In this document: piece by piece, positions 1 to 6,888 of the stretch | Layout of the letters: each line of letters opens with the position of its first letter | How positions within the stretch are numbered: position 1 is the stretch's first letter | Assembly: GCA_020433785.1 (NCBI GenBank) | Contig: JAGRCC010000781.1 | Coordinates: 1 to 10,359, forward strand | Direction: 5' to 3' | Length of the DNA stretch: 10,359 bases | Source of the DNA: Anaerolineae bacterium | GTDB lineage: Bacteria > Chloroflexota > Anaerolineae > 4572-78 > J111 | The notes under the pieces: model-generated | The model's input: the letters and a program-made list of their open reading frames with translations, nothing else | Told to the model about the DNA's origin: nothing | The model's database searches: none | Made by a program: the position numbers and the translations under genes

Positions 1-551
1 TCATGATGCCTGAGGTTGATGGCTTTCGGGTTTTGGAAAAAATGCGCTCCAATCCCGAAACCCGCCACGTCCCTGTCCTGGTCATGAGCGGGAAGCTGCT
101 CTCGATGGATGATATCAATCGCCTGGACTACGCTAATGTGACGTTCCAAAGCAAGGGCTTGCTCACCAATGAGGAGGCGGCAGCGCTGCTAACGGAGATA
201 CTCCAACCGGGCGAAACGTTGTCTCAGCCGACAAGTATTCTGGTTAAGGCGACCATCGCTTATCTTCATCAGAACTATGCTTTGTCCATAACCCGCGAAG
301 ACATTGCCGAAGCGGTAGGAGTCAGCTCGAACTACCTGAGCAAAATCTTTCACGAGGAAGTGCGATTGTCGGCTTGGGATTACCTGAACCGTTTACGGAT
401 ACAAAAAGCAAAAGAATTGCTTGACAATACAACCGATACCATCACCTCGATTGCCACGCAAGTCGGATTTGACGACTCCGCTTACTTTAGCCGCGTTTTC
501 AAAAAATACACGGCTCAATCTCCCCGCTCTTATCGCGAACAGAGAAATTAA
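1..551 (+). CDS. Response regulator with AraC-type DNA-binding domain (5' partial)
   Basis: This is the C-terminal part of a transcription factor; the gene begins upstream of the window, and 182 codons in frame from base 3 are visible. The first residues, MMPEVDGF, match the segment right after the phospho-acceptor Asp of CheY-like receiver domains (usual form D-[LI]-M-M-P-x-x-D-G), so that Asp should lie just outside the window. The receiver continues through VPVLVMSG to the conserved-Lys region QSKG (visible residue 51). A linker leads to an AraC/XylS domain with two helix-turn-helices, about residues 97-120 (ITREDIAEAVGVSSNYLSKI) and 147-169 (TSIATQVGFDDSAYFSRVFK), ending in the usual SPRSYRE. 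It should bind tandem DNA half-sites and respond to a sensor kinase or to domains missing here; such receiver-AraC units are also found inside larger hybrid sensors. A repeat pair with AraC-type spacing begins 23 bp after its stop codon, so it is the obvious candidate to bind there. Family assignment is secure; the signal sensed is unknown. Confidence 0.93.
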   Translation, partial: MMPEVDGFRVLEKMRSNPETRHVPVLVMSGKLLSMDDINRLDYANVTFQSKGLLTNEEAAALLTEILQPGETLSQPTSILVKATIAYLHQNYALSITREDIAEAVGVSSNYLSKIFHEEVRLSAWDYLNRLRIQKAKELLDNTTDTITSIATQVGFDDSAYFSRVFKKYTAQSPRSYREQRN

Positions 552-573
552 TTCTCCCAACAACGAAAACAGA

Positions 574-635
574 ATACTTTTATCCAAGCGATGCATACTT
601 TTATTCAAGACAGGTGCGCCTTTTTGTTTTATACT
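574..635 (+). promoter_or_regulatory. Promoter with two 21-bp-spaced activator half-sites (copy 1)
   Basis: Two direct repeats, ATACTTTTATCCAAGCG at 574-590 and ATACTTTTATTCAAG at 595-609, start exactly 21 bp apart. The second overlaps a -35-like AAGACA (607-612), followed after 17 bp by a -10-like TATACT (630-635). Two 17-bp half-sites with 4-bp spacing, the proximal one touching -35, is the arrangement known for class II AraC-family activation (for example araI1/araI2). The predicted transcript starts near 642 and runs into the BTAD gene at 697. The same module recurs at 8182-8243 with identical spacings, which makes chance unlikely. That the adjacent AraC-type regulator binds it is inference. 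Confidence 0.72.
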
Positions 636-696
636 GTGAAAAATCTCACAACGATATCGGTAAAAATAAAGCGTTTTAGCCTACGCTAACGGGCCG

Positions 697-1548
697 ATGT
701 TGGTAGTACCCAATCGGATGGGAAATATGAATGAAGACTATCAAACAGATCTGTCCGGTTGGGACAGCAACGCGGCGACCAAGCCAATTATGATTTGCTT
801 GTTAGGTAATTTTCGCCTGATGCAGGCGGGGCAGTTAATGCCGATCCGGGCCGGTGGAAAGAGCGAAGCCCTTCTGACCTACCTCGGACTCCAGCATGGG
901 CGGCGTGTTTCGCGTGAGCAGCTTGTCCAGACGCTTTGGCCCGACACCGATTTCAGCCTCGGCATCAATTCGCTCCACAATCTGATACACAATATTAATA
1001 AGAACCTTGGTCCGGCGCTCCAAGGGGCCGCACCGGTGTTGCACCAGGAAGGTTATTACCAACTTAATATCACCGCAGGCATGGGCGTTGATGTGGCCGA
1101 CTTCGATGAACTGGTGGCAACCGGCGACCGGCACGATCAAGTGGGCAACCCGGCCGCTGCTCTGATATCCTACCGTCACGCGATTGACCTCTATCGCGAC
1201 GACCTCTACATGTCCGCGCTGTCAGCGGACGCGCAGATCATCGTGGAGCGCGAGCGCCTGCGCGTAAGCTACTTGCGGGTATTGGGCCAAGTAGCCGATC
1301 ATTACTATCAGGCCAACGACTACACCACCGCTTTGCAGTATGTTTGGCAGTTGCTGGGGCAAGACCCTTGTCGCGAGGATGCCCATCGTCTGGTTATGCG
1401 CTGCCTTGTGCGGCGCGGCGAACGGGCGGCGGCGCTACACCACTATCAGGTCTGTCTGGACCTTCTGCGCGACCATCTTGATGTCACGCCGGAGCCGGCT
1501 ACCGTGGTTTTGTTTGAACAGATTCGAGTTCAGCCTGACCAAATTTAA
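697..1548 (+). CDS. BTAD/SARP-like transcriptional activator
   Basis: A 283-aa regulator. About residues 31-125 form an OmpR-type winged helix (IMICLLGNFRLMQAG, then RRVSREQLVQTLWPD and the recognition-helix region NSLHNLIHNINKNLG). About residues 132-280 form a bacterial transcriptional activation domain of TPR-like helices, with the hallmark stretches ALISYRHAIDLYRDDLY, ERERLRVSYLRVL, DPCREDAHRLVMRCLVRRGE, AAALHHYQVCLDLL and LDVTPEPAT. It lacks the ATPase and long TPR parts of the large LuxR/MalT-like relatives, so it resembles small SARPs such as ActII-ORF4. SARPs bind direct repeats at 11-bp intervals upstream of -10, and such an array lies 124 bp past its stop (1672-1731). The start is uncertain: ATGs at 697, 718 and 727 are in frame, and only 727 has a weak purine-rich GGATGG upstream. 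It is preceded by the AraC-type promoter module at 574-635. A MITE-like element begins at the base after the TAA stop. Confidence 0.9.
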   Translation: MLVVPNRMGNMNEDYQTDLSGWDSNAATKPIMICLLGNFRLMQAGQLMPIRAGGKSEALLTYLGLQHGRRVSREQLVQTLWPDTDFSLGINSLHNLIHNINKNLGPALQGAAPVLHQEGYYQLNITAGMGVDVADFDELVATGDRHDQVGNPAAALISYRHAIDLYRDDLYMSALSADAQIIVERERLRVSYLRVLGQVADHYYQANDYTTALQYVWQLLGQDPCREDAHRLVMRCLVRRGERAAALHHYQVCLDLLRDHLDVTPEPATVVLFEQIRVQPDQI

Positions 1549-1670
1549 CAGGACTTACGCAAAAATCAGGTGACAGTCACTTACTGGTAGCAAATCGGCC
1601 TTGGATTAGCCCAAACAGGTCGATTTAGGGCGTCCAAGTGACTGTCACCTTTAGAACTGCGTAAGCCCTA
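1549..1670 (+). mobile_element. MITE-like element, copy 1 (122 bp)
   Basis: A non-coding, strongly palindromic element. The terminal inverted repeats are CAGGACTTACGCA (1549-1561) and TGCGTAAGCCCTA (1658-1670), matching at 11 of 13 positions. Inside lies a perfect 15-bp inverted repeat, AGGTGACAGTCACTT (1568-1582) against AAGTGACTGTCACCT (1636-1650), and further in AAATCGGCC pairs with GGTCGATTT. A 5-bp direct repeat, TTTAA, flanks the element (1544-1548 and 1671-1675) and reads as a target-site duplication. The left duplication contains the TAA stop of the BTAD gene, so insertion left that protein unchanged. The second copy at 2084-2206 differs at only a handful of positions. No transposase is present, so it would move in trans using an unidentified IS with matching ends. 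The nested hairpin could also act as a terminator for the BTAD transcript. Confidence 0.85.
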
Positions 1671-1671
1671 T

Positions 1672-1747
1672 TTAAGTAAAACTTAAGAACAATTTAAGAC
1701 CAATGCAAGTGTTATCTAAATCTAAACTAAGCGGTATGGACTATAAT
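1672..1747 (+). promoter_or_regulatory. Array of six 11-bp-period repeats plus -10 box (SARP-type operator-promoter)
   Basis: Pentamers recur every 11 bp without drift: TTAAG (1672), TTAAG (1683), TTAAG (1694), GCAAG (1705), CTAAA (1716) and CTAAG (1727). A perfect -10 hexamer TATAAT follows at 1742-1747; if the last repeat is a heptamer (1727-1733), the gap to -10 is exactly 8 bp. No good -35 is seen at 16-18 bp. Tandem repeats at 11-bp intervals, ending about 8 bp before -10, are how SARP activators bind; PhoB/OmpR-type regulators also use 11-bp direct repeats. The BTAD gene just upstream is the natural candidate binder, by inference. The promoter points at the 76-aa gene starting at 1784. 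Confidence 0.65.
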
Positions 1748-1783
1748 AGCCCATGAAGTTTCTATAAAATACCAGGTCAGCCT

Positions 1784-2014
1784 ATGTCGAACTCAGCAAA
1801 CGAAAATTCCTTAAAGCAGCGCCACTACTGCTTCCTGGTCTTGCGCCTGACCCTCGATCACAGAGGGCGGCTTTTGCAAGGCGAGTTGGTGGGTATGACG
1901 AATACACTTTGGCGGCGGTTTACCAGCTTAGCCGGCATGAACCAGGCCATAGAAGCCTGGCTTAAACAGCAGGAGCGGTTTGAGGACTCAATGGAAACGG
2001 AGTCCACGACTTAG
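1784..2014 (+). CDS. Small hypothetical protein, 76 aa
   Basis: I do not recognise a named family. The 76-residue protein has a polar N-terminus, a central stretch that looks like beta strands with short turns (YCFLVLRLTLDHRGRLLQGE, then LVGMTNTLWRRFTSLAGM), a short amphipathic helix (NQAIEAWLKQQ) and an acidic tail. The pattern, hydrophobic strand then RG-rich turn then strand then helix, recalls short uncharacterised proteins that I associate with Chloroflexota, but this is from memory only. There is no signal peptide or membrane segment, so it is probably cytoplasmic. A modest AGGT-type ribosome-binding site lies a few bases before ATG 1784. It sits alone behind a strong-looking TATAAT promoter with an 11-bp repeat array, and the pair is bracketed by two MITE-like elements. 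The matched upstream promoter and coding-like composition support a real gene; function unknown. Confidence 0.65.
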   Translation: MSNSANENSLKQRHYCFLVLRLTLDHRGRLLQGELVGMTNTLWRRFTSLAGMNQAIEAWLKQQERFEDSMETESTT

Positions 2015-2083
2015 GCCAGCAGGAGTTAAACCTGCCCCACAACCAACCGCTCAAATGACCTGGTTATGACCATTCTAAAATTA

Positions 2084-2206
2084 CAGGACTTACGCAAAAG
2101 TCAGGTGACAGTCACTTACTGGTAGCAAATCGGCCTTGGATTAGCCCAAACAGATCGATTTAGGGGTGTCCAAGTGACTGTCACCTTTAGAACTGCGTAA
2201 GTCCTG
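2084..2206 (+). mobile_element. MITE-like element, copy 2 (123 bp)
   Basis: Second copy of the element at 1549-1670, in the same orientation and starting 535 bp further on. Its terminal repeats are perfect over 13 bp: CAGGACTTACGCA (2084-2096) and TGCGTAAGTCCTG (2194-2206). The internal 15-bp inverted repeat is fully kept. The flanking 5-bp direct repeat AATTA (2079-2083 and 2207-2211) is a target-site duplication, different in sequence from that of copy 1 but equally AT-rich. Differences from copy 1 are a few substitutions and a 1-bp indel near position 2166. It lies about 50 bp upstream of the damaged first gene of the arabinose operon and may separate that operon from its original upstream control region. 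Confidence 0.86.
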
Positions 2207-2256
2207 AATTACGTGTTGACCAAATTAAATCCGTATTTTACAAAGGAGTAAGAGAC

Positions 2257-2480
2257 GTGACCCGCAGTAAATCCCCTCCGTTTTAATTACACTTTTTACA
2301 GAGCGCTTAACCTTTACACCTTTATCAATTTAGGAGTTCTGGCGGCCCTGGCCGGACTAGTTTTTGCTGCCGCCTCAACGTGGCTGTCCGGATGTTGTTG
2401 CTGGCTTCGTGGCCTTTATGGAACGCTACAAAGCCGGATTGGATATTGAAAAAACAGCGGTCGAGACATTGAAAGGATAA
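2257..2480 (+). pseudogene. Frameshifted small membrane-protein gene at the head of the ara operon
   Basis: A clear ribosome-binding site AAGGAG (2243-2248) stands 8 bases before GTG 2257, but that frame closes after nine codons (TAA at 2284-2286). The frame one base later, open from 2261, reads on sensibly: RFNYTFYRALNLYTFINLGV, then the hydrophobic ALAGLVFAAASTWLS, a likely membrane helix. It loses sense near 2390, where the next frame continues with DVVAGFVAFMERYKAGLD and [11 protein letters not shown] to TAA 2478-2480. Joining the three pieces with two +1 shifts, near the CCCC/TTTT runs at 2273-2284 and near the GG at 2390-2391, gives roughly a 73-aa protein: short cytoplasmic start, one membrane helix, charged helical tail. 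It ends 4 bp before araD. Explanations: recent pseudogene, two sequencing errors, or fusion of remnants of two genes. I do not recognise the family. Confidence 0.5.
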
Positions 2481-2484
2481 GGCG

Positions 2485-3174
2485 ATGCTAAAGAAATTGA
2501 AAGCCCAGGTCTGTCAGGCCAACCTGTTGCTGCCCCAACACGGTCTGGTGACCTTCACCTGGGGCAATGTGTCGGGTATCGACAGAAAAGAAGGGTTGAT
2601 CGTCATCAAACCTTCAGGCGTGGAATATGACAACATGCAAGCCGATGACATGGTCGTTGTTGAACTGGAAACGGGTAAGATCGTCGAGGGGCGCTTAAAA
2701 CCGTCTTCCGATACGCCGACGCATCTCGAACTCTATCAAGCCTTTCCCGACATCGGCGGTATCGTTCACACCCACAGTCGTTGGGCAACCACCTTTGCCC
2801 AGGCCGGTCGGGGCATTATGGCGCTGGGCACAACCCACGGTGATTACTTCTACGGCGAGATTCCCTGCACGCGCAAAATGACCCCAGCCGAGATTGAAGG
2901 CGAATACGAAAAGGACACGGGCACGGTCATCATCGAGACCTTCAAAGACAAAGACCCCAATGCCGTCCCGGCTGTCGTCGTGCACAGTCATGGCCCCTTT
3001 GCCTGGGGTACGGATGCCATGAACGCCGTTCACAACGCTGTAGTCCTGGAGGAAGTCGCTTTTATGAACTTCCACGTGCTAATGTTGGAGCCAAACATCC
3101 AACCCATGCAGCAGGAATTATTGGACAAACATTATCTCCGCAAACACGGCGCCAATGCCTATTACGGGCAGTAA
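2485..3174 (+). CDS. araD: L-ribulose-5-phosphate 4-epimerase
   Basis: This cytoplasmic enzyme interconverts L-ribulose 5-phosphate and D-xylulose 5-phosphate by zinc-dependent retro-aldol/aldol chemistry, the last specific step of L-arabinose catabolism. It has 229 aa, against 231 in E. coli AraD. Visible class II aldolase/epimerase features are the N-terminal TWGNVSG and KPSGVEYD (phosphate- and substrate-binding region), zinc ligands H95 and H97 in [18 protein letters not shown], the third zinc-ligand region [12 protein letters not shown] (H169, probably equal to E. coli H171), and the C-terminal [10 protein letters not shown] containing the expected catalytic Tyr. Homologues UlaF and SgbE share this fold and act in ascorbate metabolism; adjacency to araA favours arabinose. 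A good AAAGGATAAGG ribosome-binding site precedes ATG 2485, overlapping the end of the damaged gene before it. araA follows after 31 bp, so the two are probably co-transcribed. Confidence 0.96.
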   Translation: MLKKLKAQVCQANLLLPQHGLVTFTWGNVSGIDRKEGLIVIKPSGVEYDNMQADDMVVVELETGKIVEGRLKPSSDTPTHLELYQAFPDIGGIVHTHSRWATTFAQAGRGIMALGTTHGDYFYGEIPCTRKMTPAEIEGEYEKDTGTVIIETFKDKDPNAVPAVVVHSHGPFAWGTDAMNAVHNAVVLEEVAFMNFHVLMLEPNIQPMQQELLDKHYLRKHGANAYYGQ

Positions 3175-3205
3175 GAGCCGTCCGTTTTAACCGGAAAGGA
3201 ACAGA

Positions 3206-4720
3206 ATGAACGCATCAATTTTTAATCCCCTGGAAGTATGGTTTGTGGTTGGCAGCCAACATTTGTACGGACCGGAAACGCTGGCTCAGGTGGCCGCCAA
3301 CAGCGGCGTCATCACCGAATCGCTGAATAACTCCGGTCAATTGCCGGTTAAAGTCGTCCTGCAACCGACGGTGAAGACGCCGGAAGAAGTTTACAACGTC
3401 TGCCAGGCGGCTAATGCCACGTCCAACTGCATTGGCCTGATGTGCTGGATGCACACCTTCTCGCCGGCCAAAATGTGGATTGCCGGGCTGCAAGCGCTGC
3501 AAAAACCCTTCGTGCAGTTCCATACCCAGTTCAATGCCGAAATTCCCTGGTCAACCATTGATATGGATTTTATGAACCTGAACCAGACGGCCCACGGTGG
3601 GCGTGAGTTTGGTTACATGGGGGCCAGACTGCGGGCAGGGCGTAAGGTTGTTGTTGGCCATTGGCAGGATGAAGAAGCGTTGGCCCGGTTGGGCGTGTGG
3701 CAGCGGGCCGCCACCGCCTGGCATGATGCTCAAGGAGCCAAGTTTGCCCGTTTCGGCGACAACATGCGCGAAGTGGCCGTGACGGAAGGCAACAAGGTCT
3801 CGGCCCAAAGGCAGTTCGGCTATTCGGTCAATGGTTACGGGGTGGGCGATCTGGTGGCGTATGTCAACGCGGTGTCGGAGGCGGCTGTTACCGACCTCAT
3901 CGGCGTCTACGAAGACAGCTACACCGTTGTCCCTGAACTGCAAGCGGATGGTGCCCGCCACCAATCCCTGCGCGATGCGGCTCGCATTGAGCTGGGCATA
4001 CGCGCTTTCCTTGAAGAAGGTGGCTTTAAGGGCTACACCGACACCTTCGAGGATTTGCACGGTCTCAAGCAGCTGCCCGGCGTTGCCTCGCAGCGCCTGA
4101 TGGCCGACGGTTATGGGTTTGGCGGCGAGGGCGACTGGAAAACGGCCACCCTCGTGCGGGCCATGAAAGTTATGAGCGCCGGGCTGGCAGGCGGTACCTC
4201 CTTCATGGAAGACTATACCTATCATTTCAGCCCCAACGGCAACAAAGTGTTGGGGGCGCATATGCTGGAAGTTTGCCCCTCCATCGCTGTCAGCAAACCG
4301 TCCCTGGAAATTCACCCGCTGGGTATTGGCGGCAAGGAAGACCCGGTGCGGCTGGTCTTCGATTCGCAAACCGGCCCGGCCATCAACGCCTCCATCATCG
4401 ACCTGGGCAGTCGCTACCGCCTGATTGTGAATGCCGTCGACGCGGTTCCTACCGATGAACCGCTGCCCAAGCTGCCGGTCGCCCGCGCTCTGTGGGTGCC
4501 GCAGCCCAACTTCAAGGATGGGGTGGCGGCCTGGATTCTGGCCGGTGGGGCACACCACACCGGCTTCAGTCTGTCGCTGACCGCCGAACATATGGAAGAT
4601 TTCGCCACCATGGCCGGCATCGAATACCTGCTCATCGACGAAAACGTTACCCTGGCCGACATCAAAAAAGAGCTAAAGTGGAATGATGTTTACCATCACC
4701 TGGCCAATGGTTTTGCATAA
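3206..4720 (+). CDS. araA: L-arabinose isomerase
   Basis: This enzyme converts L-arabinose to L-ribulose in the cytoplasm, using a divalent metal, usually Mn2+. The 504 aa agree with the usual length of about 500. The N-terminus [19 protein letters not shown] is typical of AraA. The metal and catalytic residues of the E. coli enzyme (E306, E333, H350, H450) have clear counterparts: E308 in [11 protein letters not shown]335 in [12 protein letters not shown]352 in [11 protein letters not shown], and H450 or H451 in [11 protein letters not shown]. Substrate-pocket stretches such as [13 protein letters not shown] and [11 protein letters not shown] are also present. The ribosome-binding site is AAAGGA shortly before ATG 3206. 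It lies 31 bp after araD and 38 bp before tkt, so it is an internal operon gene. No araB kinase is adjacent, unusual for an ara operon. Confidence 0.97.
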   Translation: MNASIFNPLEVWFVVGSQHLYGPETLAQVAANSGVITESLNNSGQLPVKVVLQPTVKTPEEVYNVCQAANATSNCIGLMCWMHTFSPAKMWIAGLQALQKPFVQFHTQFNAEIPWSTIDMDFMNLNQTAHGGREFGYMGARLRAGRKVVVGHWQDEEALARLGVWQRAATAWHDAQGAKFARFGDNMREVAVTEGNKVSAQRQFGYSVNGYGVGDLVAYVNAVSEAAVTDLIGVYEDSYTVVPELQADGARHQSLRDAARIELGIRAFLEEGGFKGYTDTFEDLHGLKQLPGVASQRLMADGYGFGGEGDWKTATLVRAMKVMSAGLAGGTSFMEDYTYHFSPNGNKVLGAHMLEVCPSIAVSKPSLEIHPLGIGGKEDPVRLVFDSQTGPAINASIIDLGSRYRLIVNAVDAVPTDEPLPKLPVARALWVPQPNFKDGVAAWILAGGAHHTGFSLSLTAEHMEDFATMAGIEYLLIDENVTLADIKKELKWNDVYHHLANGFA

Positions 4721-4758
4721 CCGGCCGGACTTGGGCATTGCCCGTTGAGGAGAATCTG

Positions 4759-6834
4759 ATGACACAACAGACAAATATAGATCAACTTTGTATCAACACT
4801 ATTCGTACACTGGCTATGGACGCGGTGCAGGCCGCCAACTCCGGTCATCCCGGCACGCCGATGGGCATGGCTCCGGTCACCTACAGCTTGTGGCAAAACT
4901 TCCTGGCTTTCGACCCGGCTGACCCCATCTGGCCCAATCGGGACCGCTTTGTGCTGTCCATCGGCCACGCCTCGATGCTGCTTTATGCCATGCTGCACCT
5001 GACCGGCGTCCAGGCCGTCAACCCCAAGTACGAGGTCCTGGGCGAACCGTCGGTGACGCTCGATGACATCAAGCGTTTCCGCCAGCTCGACAGCAAATGC
5101 CCCGGTCACCCGGAATACCGCTGGACCTCCGGGGTCGAGACCACCACCGGTCCGCTCGGTCAAGGGGTGGCCGTCAGCGTTGGTATGGCCATGGCCGGAC
5201 GCTGGATGGCCGCCCACTTCAACCGGCCTGATTTCGAACTGTTCACCTACAACGTCTACGCCCTGTGTGGCGACGGCGATATGATGGAAGGCGTGGCCAG
5301 CGAGGCGGCCTCGCTGGCCGGTCACCTCAAGCTGTCCAACCTGTGCTGGGTCTACGACAACAACCGCATCACCATCGAGGGAGGCACCGACTGGGCCTTC
5401 AGCGATGATGTGGCCACCCGGTTTATGGCCTATGGTTGGAACGTCACCCGTGTCGGCGATGCCAACGACCTGGCTATGCTGGGCCGAGCCTTCCAGCGCT
5501 TCAAGAACACGTCAACCGGTCCGACCCTGATCATCGTCGACAGCCATATTGGCTACGGCGCGCCGACCAAAGAAGGCACCAGCGCCGCCCACGGCGAACC
5601 GCTGGGCGAGGAAGAGATTCGGCTGACCAAGCGAGCCTACGGCTGGCCGGAGGAGGCCAAGTTCCTGGTGCCCGACGGCGTGCGGGCACACTTTGCGGCC
5701 GGTATCGGGGCCAGAGGTGCCGAACTACGCCAGGCCTGGTTCGCCCAATTTGAGGCGTACCAACAGCAGCATCCGGAGTTGGCCGAGCAGCTGTACCGGA
5801 TGCAGCATCGCCAGTTGCCGACCGATTGGGACAAGGACCTGCCCTCCTTTGCTCCCGATGCGAAAGGCTTGGCCAGCCGAGATAGTTCGGGTCGGGTCCT
5901 CAATGCGATTGCCAAGAACGTCCCTTGGCTCATCGGTGGGGCCGCCGACCTGGCGCCCTCGACCAAGACCCGGCTGACCTTCGATGGAGCCGGTGACCTG
6001 ACTGCCGCAACCTACGGCGGGCGCAACCTCCACTTCGGAGTGCGCGAGCACACGATGGGCTCCATCCTGAACGGGCTATCACACTGCAAGGTTCGACCCT
6101 ATGGTTCAGGCTTCCTGATCTTCAGCGACTATGCCCGGCCGGCCATCCGGCTCAGCGCCTTGATGGAAATCCCGACCATCCACATCTTCACACACGACTC
6201 CATCGGGGTGGGTGAAGACGGACCAACCCACCAACCGGTCGAACAGGTGGCCTCGCTGCGAGCCATCCCCGGCTTGATTGTGCTGCGTCCGGCCGACGCC
6301 AATGAAGTGGTTGAAGCCTGGCGGGTGATTATGCAGCTTCACCACGAACCGGCTGCCCTGATTCTGAGCCGGCAGGCACTGCCGACGCTGGATCGCGCAA
6401 TCTACGCACCCGCAGCGGGCGTGGCTAGAGGCGCCTACGTCCTGGCCGATGCCGACGACGGTCAGCCGGAGGTGTTGCTGTTAGCCACCGGCAGTGAGGT
6501 GCAGCTCTGTATCGCGGCCTACGAGCAGCTAAAAAGTGAGGGCATCAAAGCCCGGGTCATCAGCGTGCCCTCCTGGGAACTGTTCGAGCACCAAGATCAG
6601 GCTTACAAGGACAGCGTCATCCCGCCCACAGTCATCGCGCGCGTGGCGGTCGAACAGGGCTCAACCCTGGGCTGGACGCGCTACGTGGGCCTCAGAGGGG
6701 CGATCATCGGTATGAACACCTTTGGCGCGTCGGCCCCCCTTCAGGCGCTGCAAGAAAAGTTCGGCTTTACTCCGGAACGCATAGTCGCCACGGCCAAGGC
6801 CTTGGTGCAGTCCGGTTCAAGTGGCACGCCGTAA
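4759..6834 (+). CDS. tkt: Transketolase
   Basis: A thiamine diphosphate-dependent enzyme that moves two-carbon ketol units between sugar phosphates; here it would take D-xylulose 5-phosphate from the arabinose route into the non-oxidative pentose phosphate pathway. ATG 4759 is chosen because GAGGAGA (4747-4753) lies 5 bases upstream; a TTG seven codons earlier is in frame but has no such site. This gives 691 aa, near the family norm of 660-700. Motifs in order: [13 protein letters not shown] (residues 27-39), [21 protein letters not shown], the ThDP/Mg motif GDGDMMEG (171-178) ending in [24 protein letters not shown], the pyrimidine-domain FGVREHTMG with the catalytic Glu at 430, and [14 protein letters not shown]. 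All key residues look intact. It sits between araA and tal in one operon, suggesting a pentose-induced dedicated copy; whether a second housekeeping tkt exists cannot be seen. Confidence 0.97.
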   Translation: MTQQTNIDQLCINTIRTLAMDAVQAANSGHPGTPMGMAPVTYSLWQNFLAFDPADPIWPNRDRFVLSIGHASMLLYAMLHLTGVQAVNPKYEVLGEPSVTLDDIKRFRQLDSKCPGHPEYRWTSGVETTTGPLGQGVAVSVGMAMAGRWMAAHFNRPDFELFTYNVYALCGDGDMMEGVASEAASLAGHLKLSNLCWVYDNNRITIEGGTDWAFSDDVATRFMAYGWNVTRVGDANDLAMLGRAFQRFKNTSTGPTLIIVDSHIGYGAPTKEGTSAAHGEPLGEEEIRLTKRAYGWPEEAKFLVPDGVRAHFAAGIGARGAELRQAWFAQFEAYQQQHPELAEQLYRMQHRQLPTDWDKDLPSFAPDAKGLASRDSSGRVLNAIAKNVPWLIGGAADLAPSTKTRLTFDGAGDLTAATYGGRNLHFGVREHTMGSILNGLSHCKVRPYGSGFLIFSDYARPAIRLSALMEIPTIHIFTHDSIGVGEDGPTHQPVEQVASLRAIPGLIVLRPADANEVVEAWRVIMQLHHEPAALILSRQALPTLDRAIYAPAAGVARGAYVLADADDGQPEVLLLATGSEVQLCIAAYEQLKSEGIKARVISVPSWELFEHQDQAYKDSVIPPTVIARVAVEQGSTLGWTRYVGLRGAIIGMNTFGASAPLQALQEKFGFTPERIVATAKALVQSGSSGTP

Positions 6835-6888
6835 GGCCACGGTCAACTATTTTATATTGCCTAAAAAAAAGGAATCGGAGGAATAATG

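Noticed and set aside
1549..2206. Composite transposon made of the two MITEs and the 76-aa gene
   Set aside because: The outer flanks do not match (TTTAA left, AATTA right), while each copy has its own duplication, so the copies inserted separately.
1535..2232. Similar TGACCAAATT stretches beside the two MITEs (about 1536 and 2217)
   Set aside because: The match is short and AT-rich, lies on opposite outer sides, and is explained well enough by chance.
2216..2244. Sigma70-like TTGACC-N17-TACAAA before the ara operon
   Set aside because: The -10 would overlap the ribosome-binding site at 2243-2248, so a transcript from it could not use that site; the hexamers match the consensus only partly. 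It might still serve araD.
3551..4591. 346-codon open frame on the minus strand
   Set aside because: It lies entirely antisense to araA, whose catalytic motifs are intact; long antisense frames are common in GC-rich genes, and the translation shows no recognisable domain.
4738..4758. TTG start giving transketolase seven extra residues
   Set aside because: The GAGGAGA ribosome-binding site at 4747-4753 fits only the ATG at 4759, and family N-termini begin near that point.
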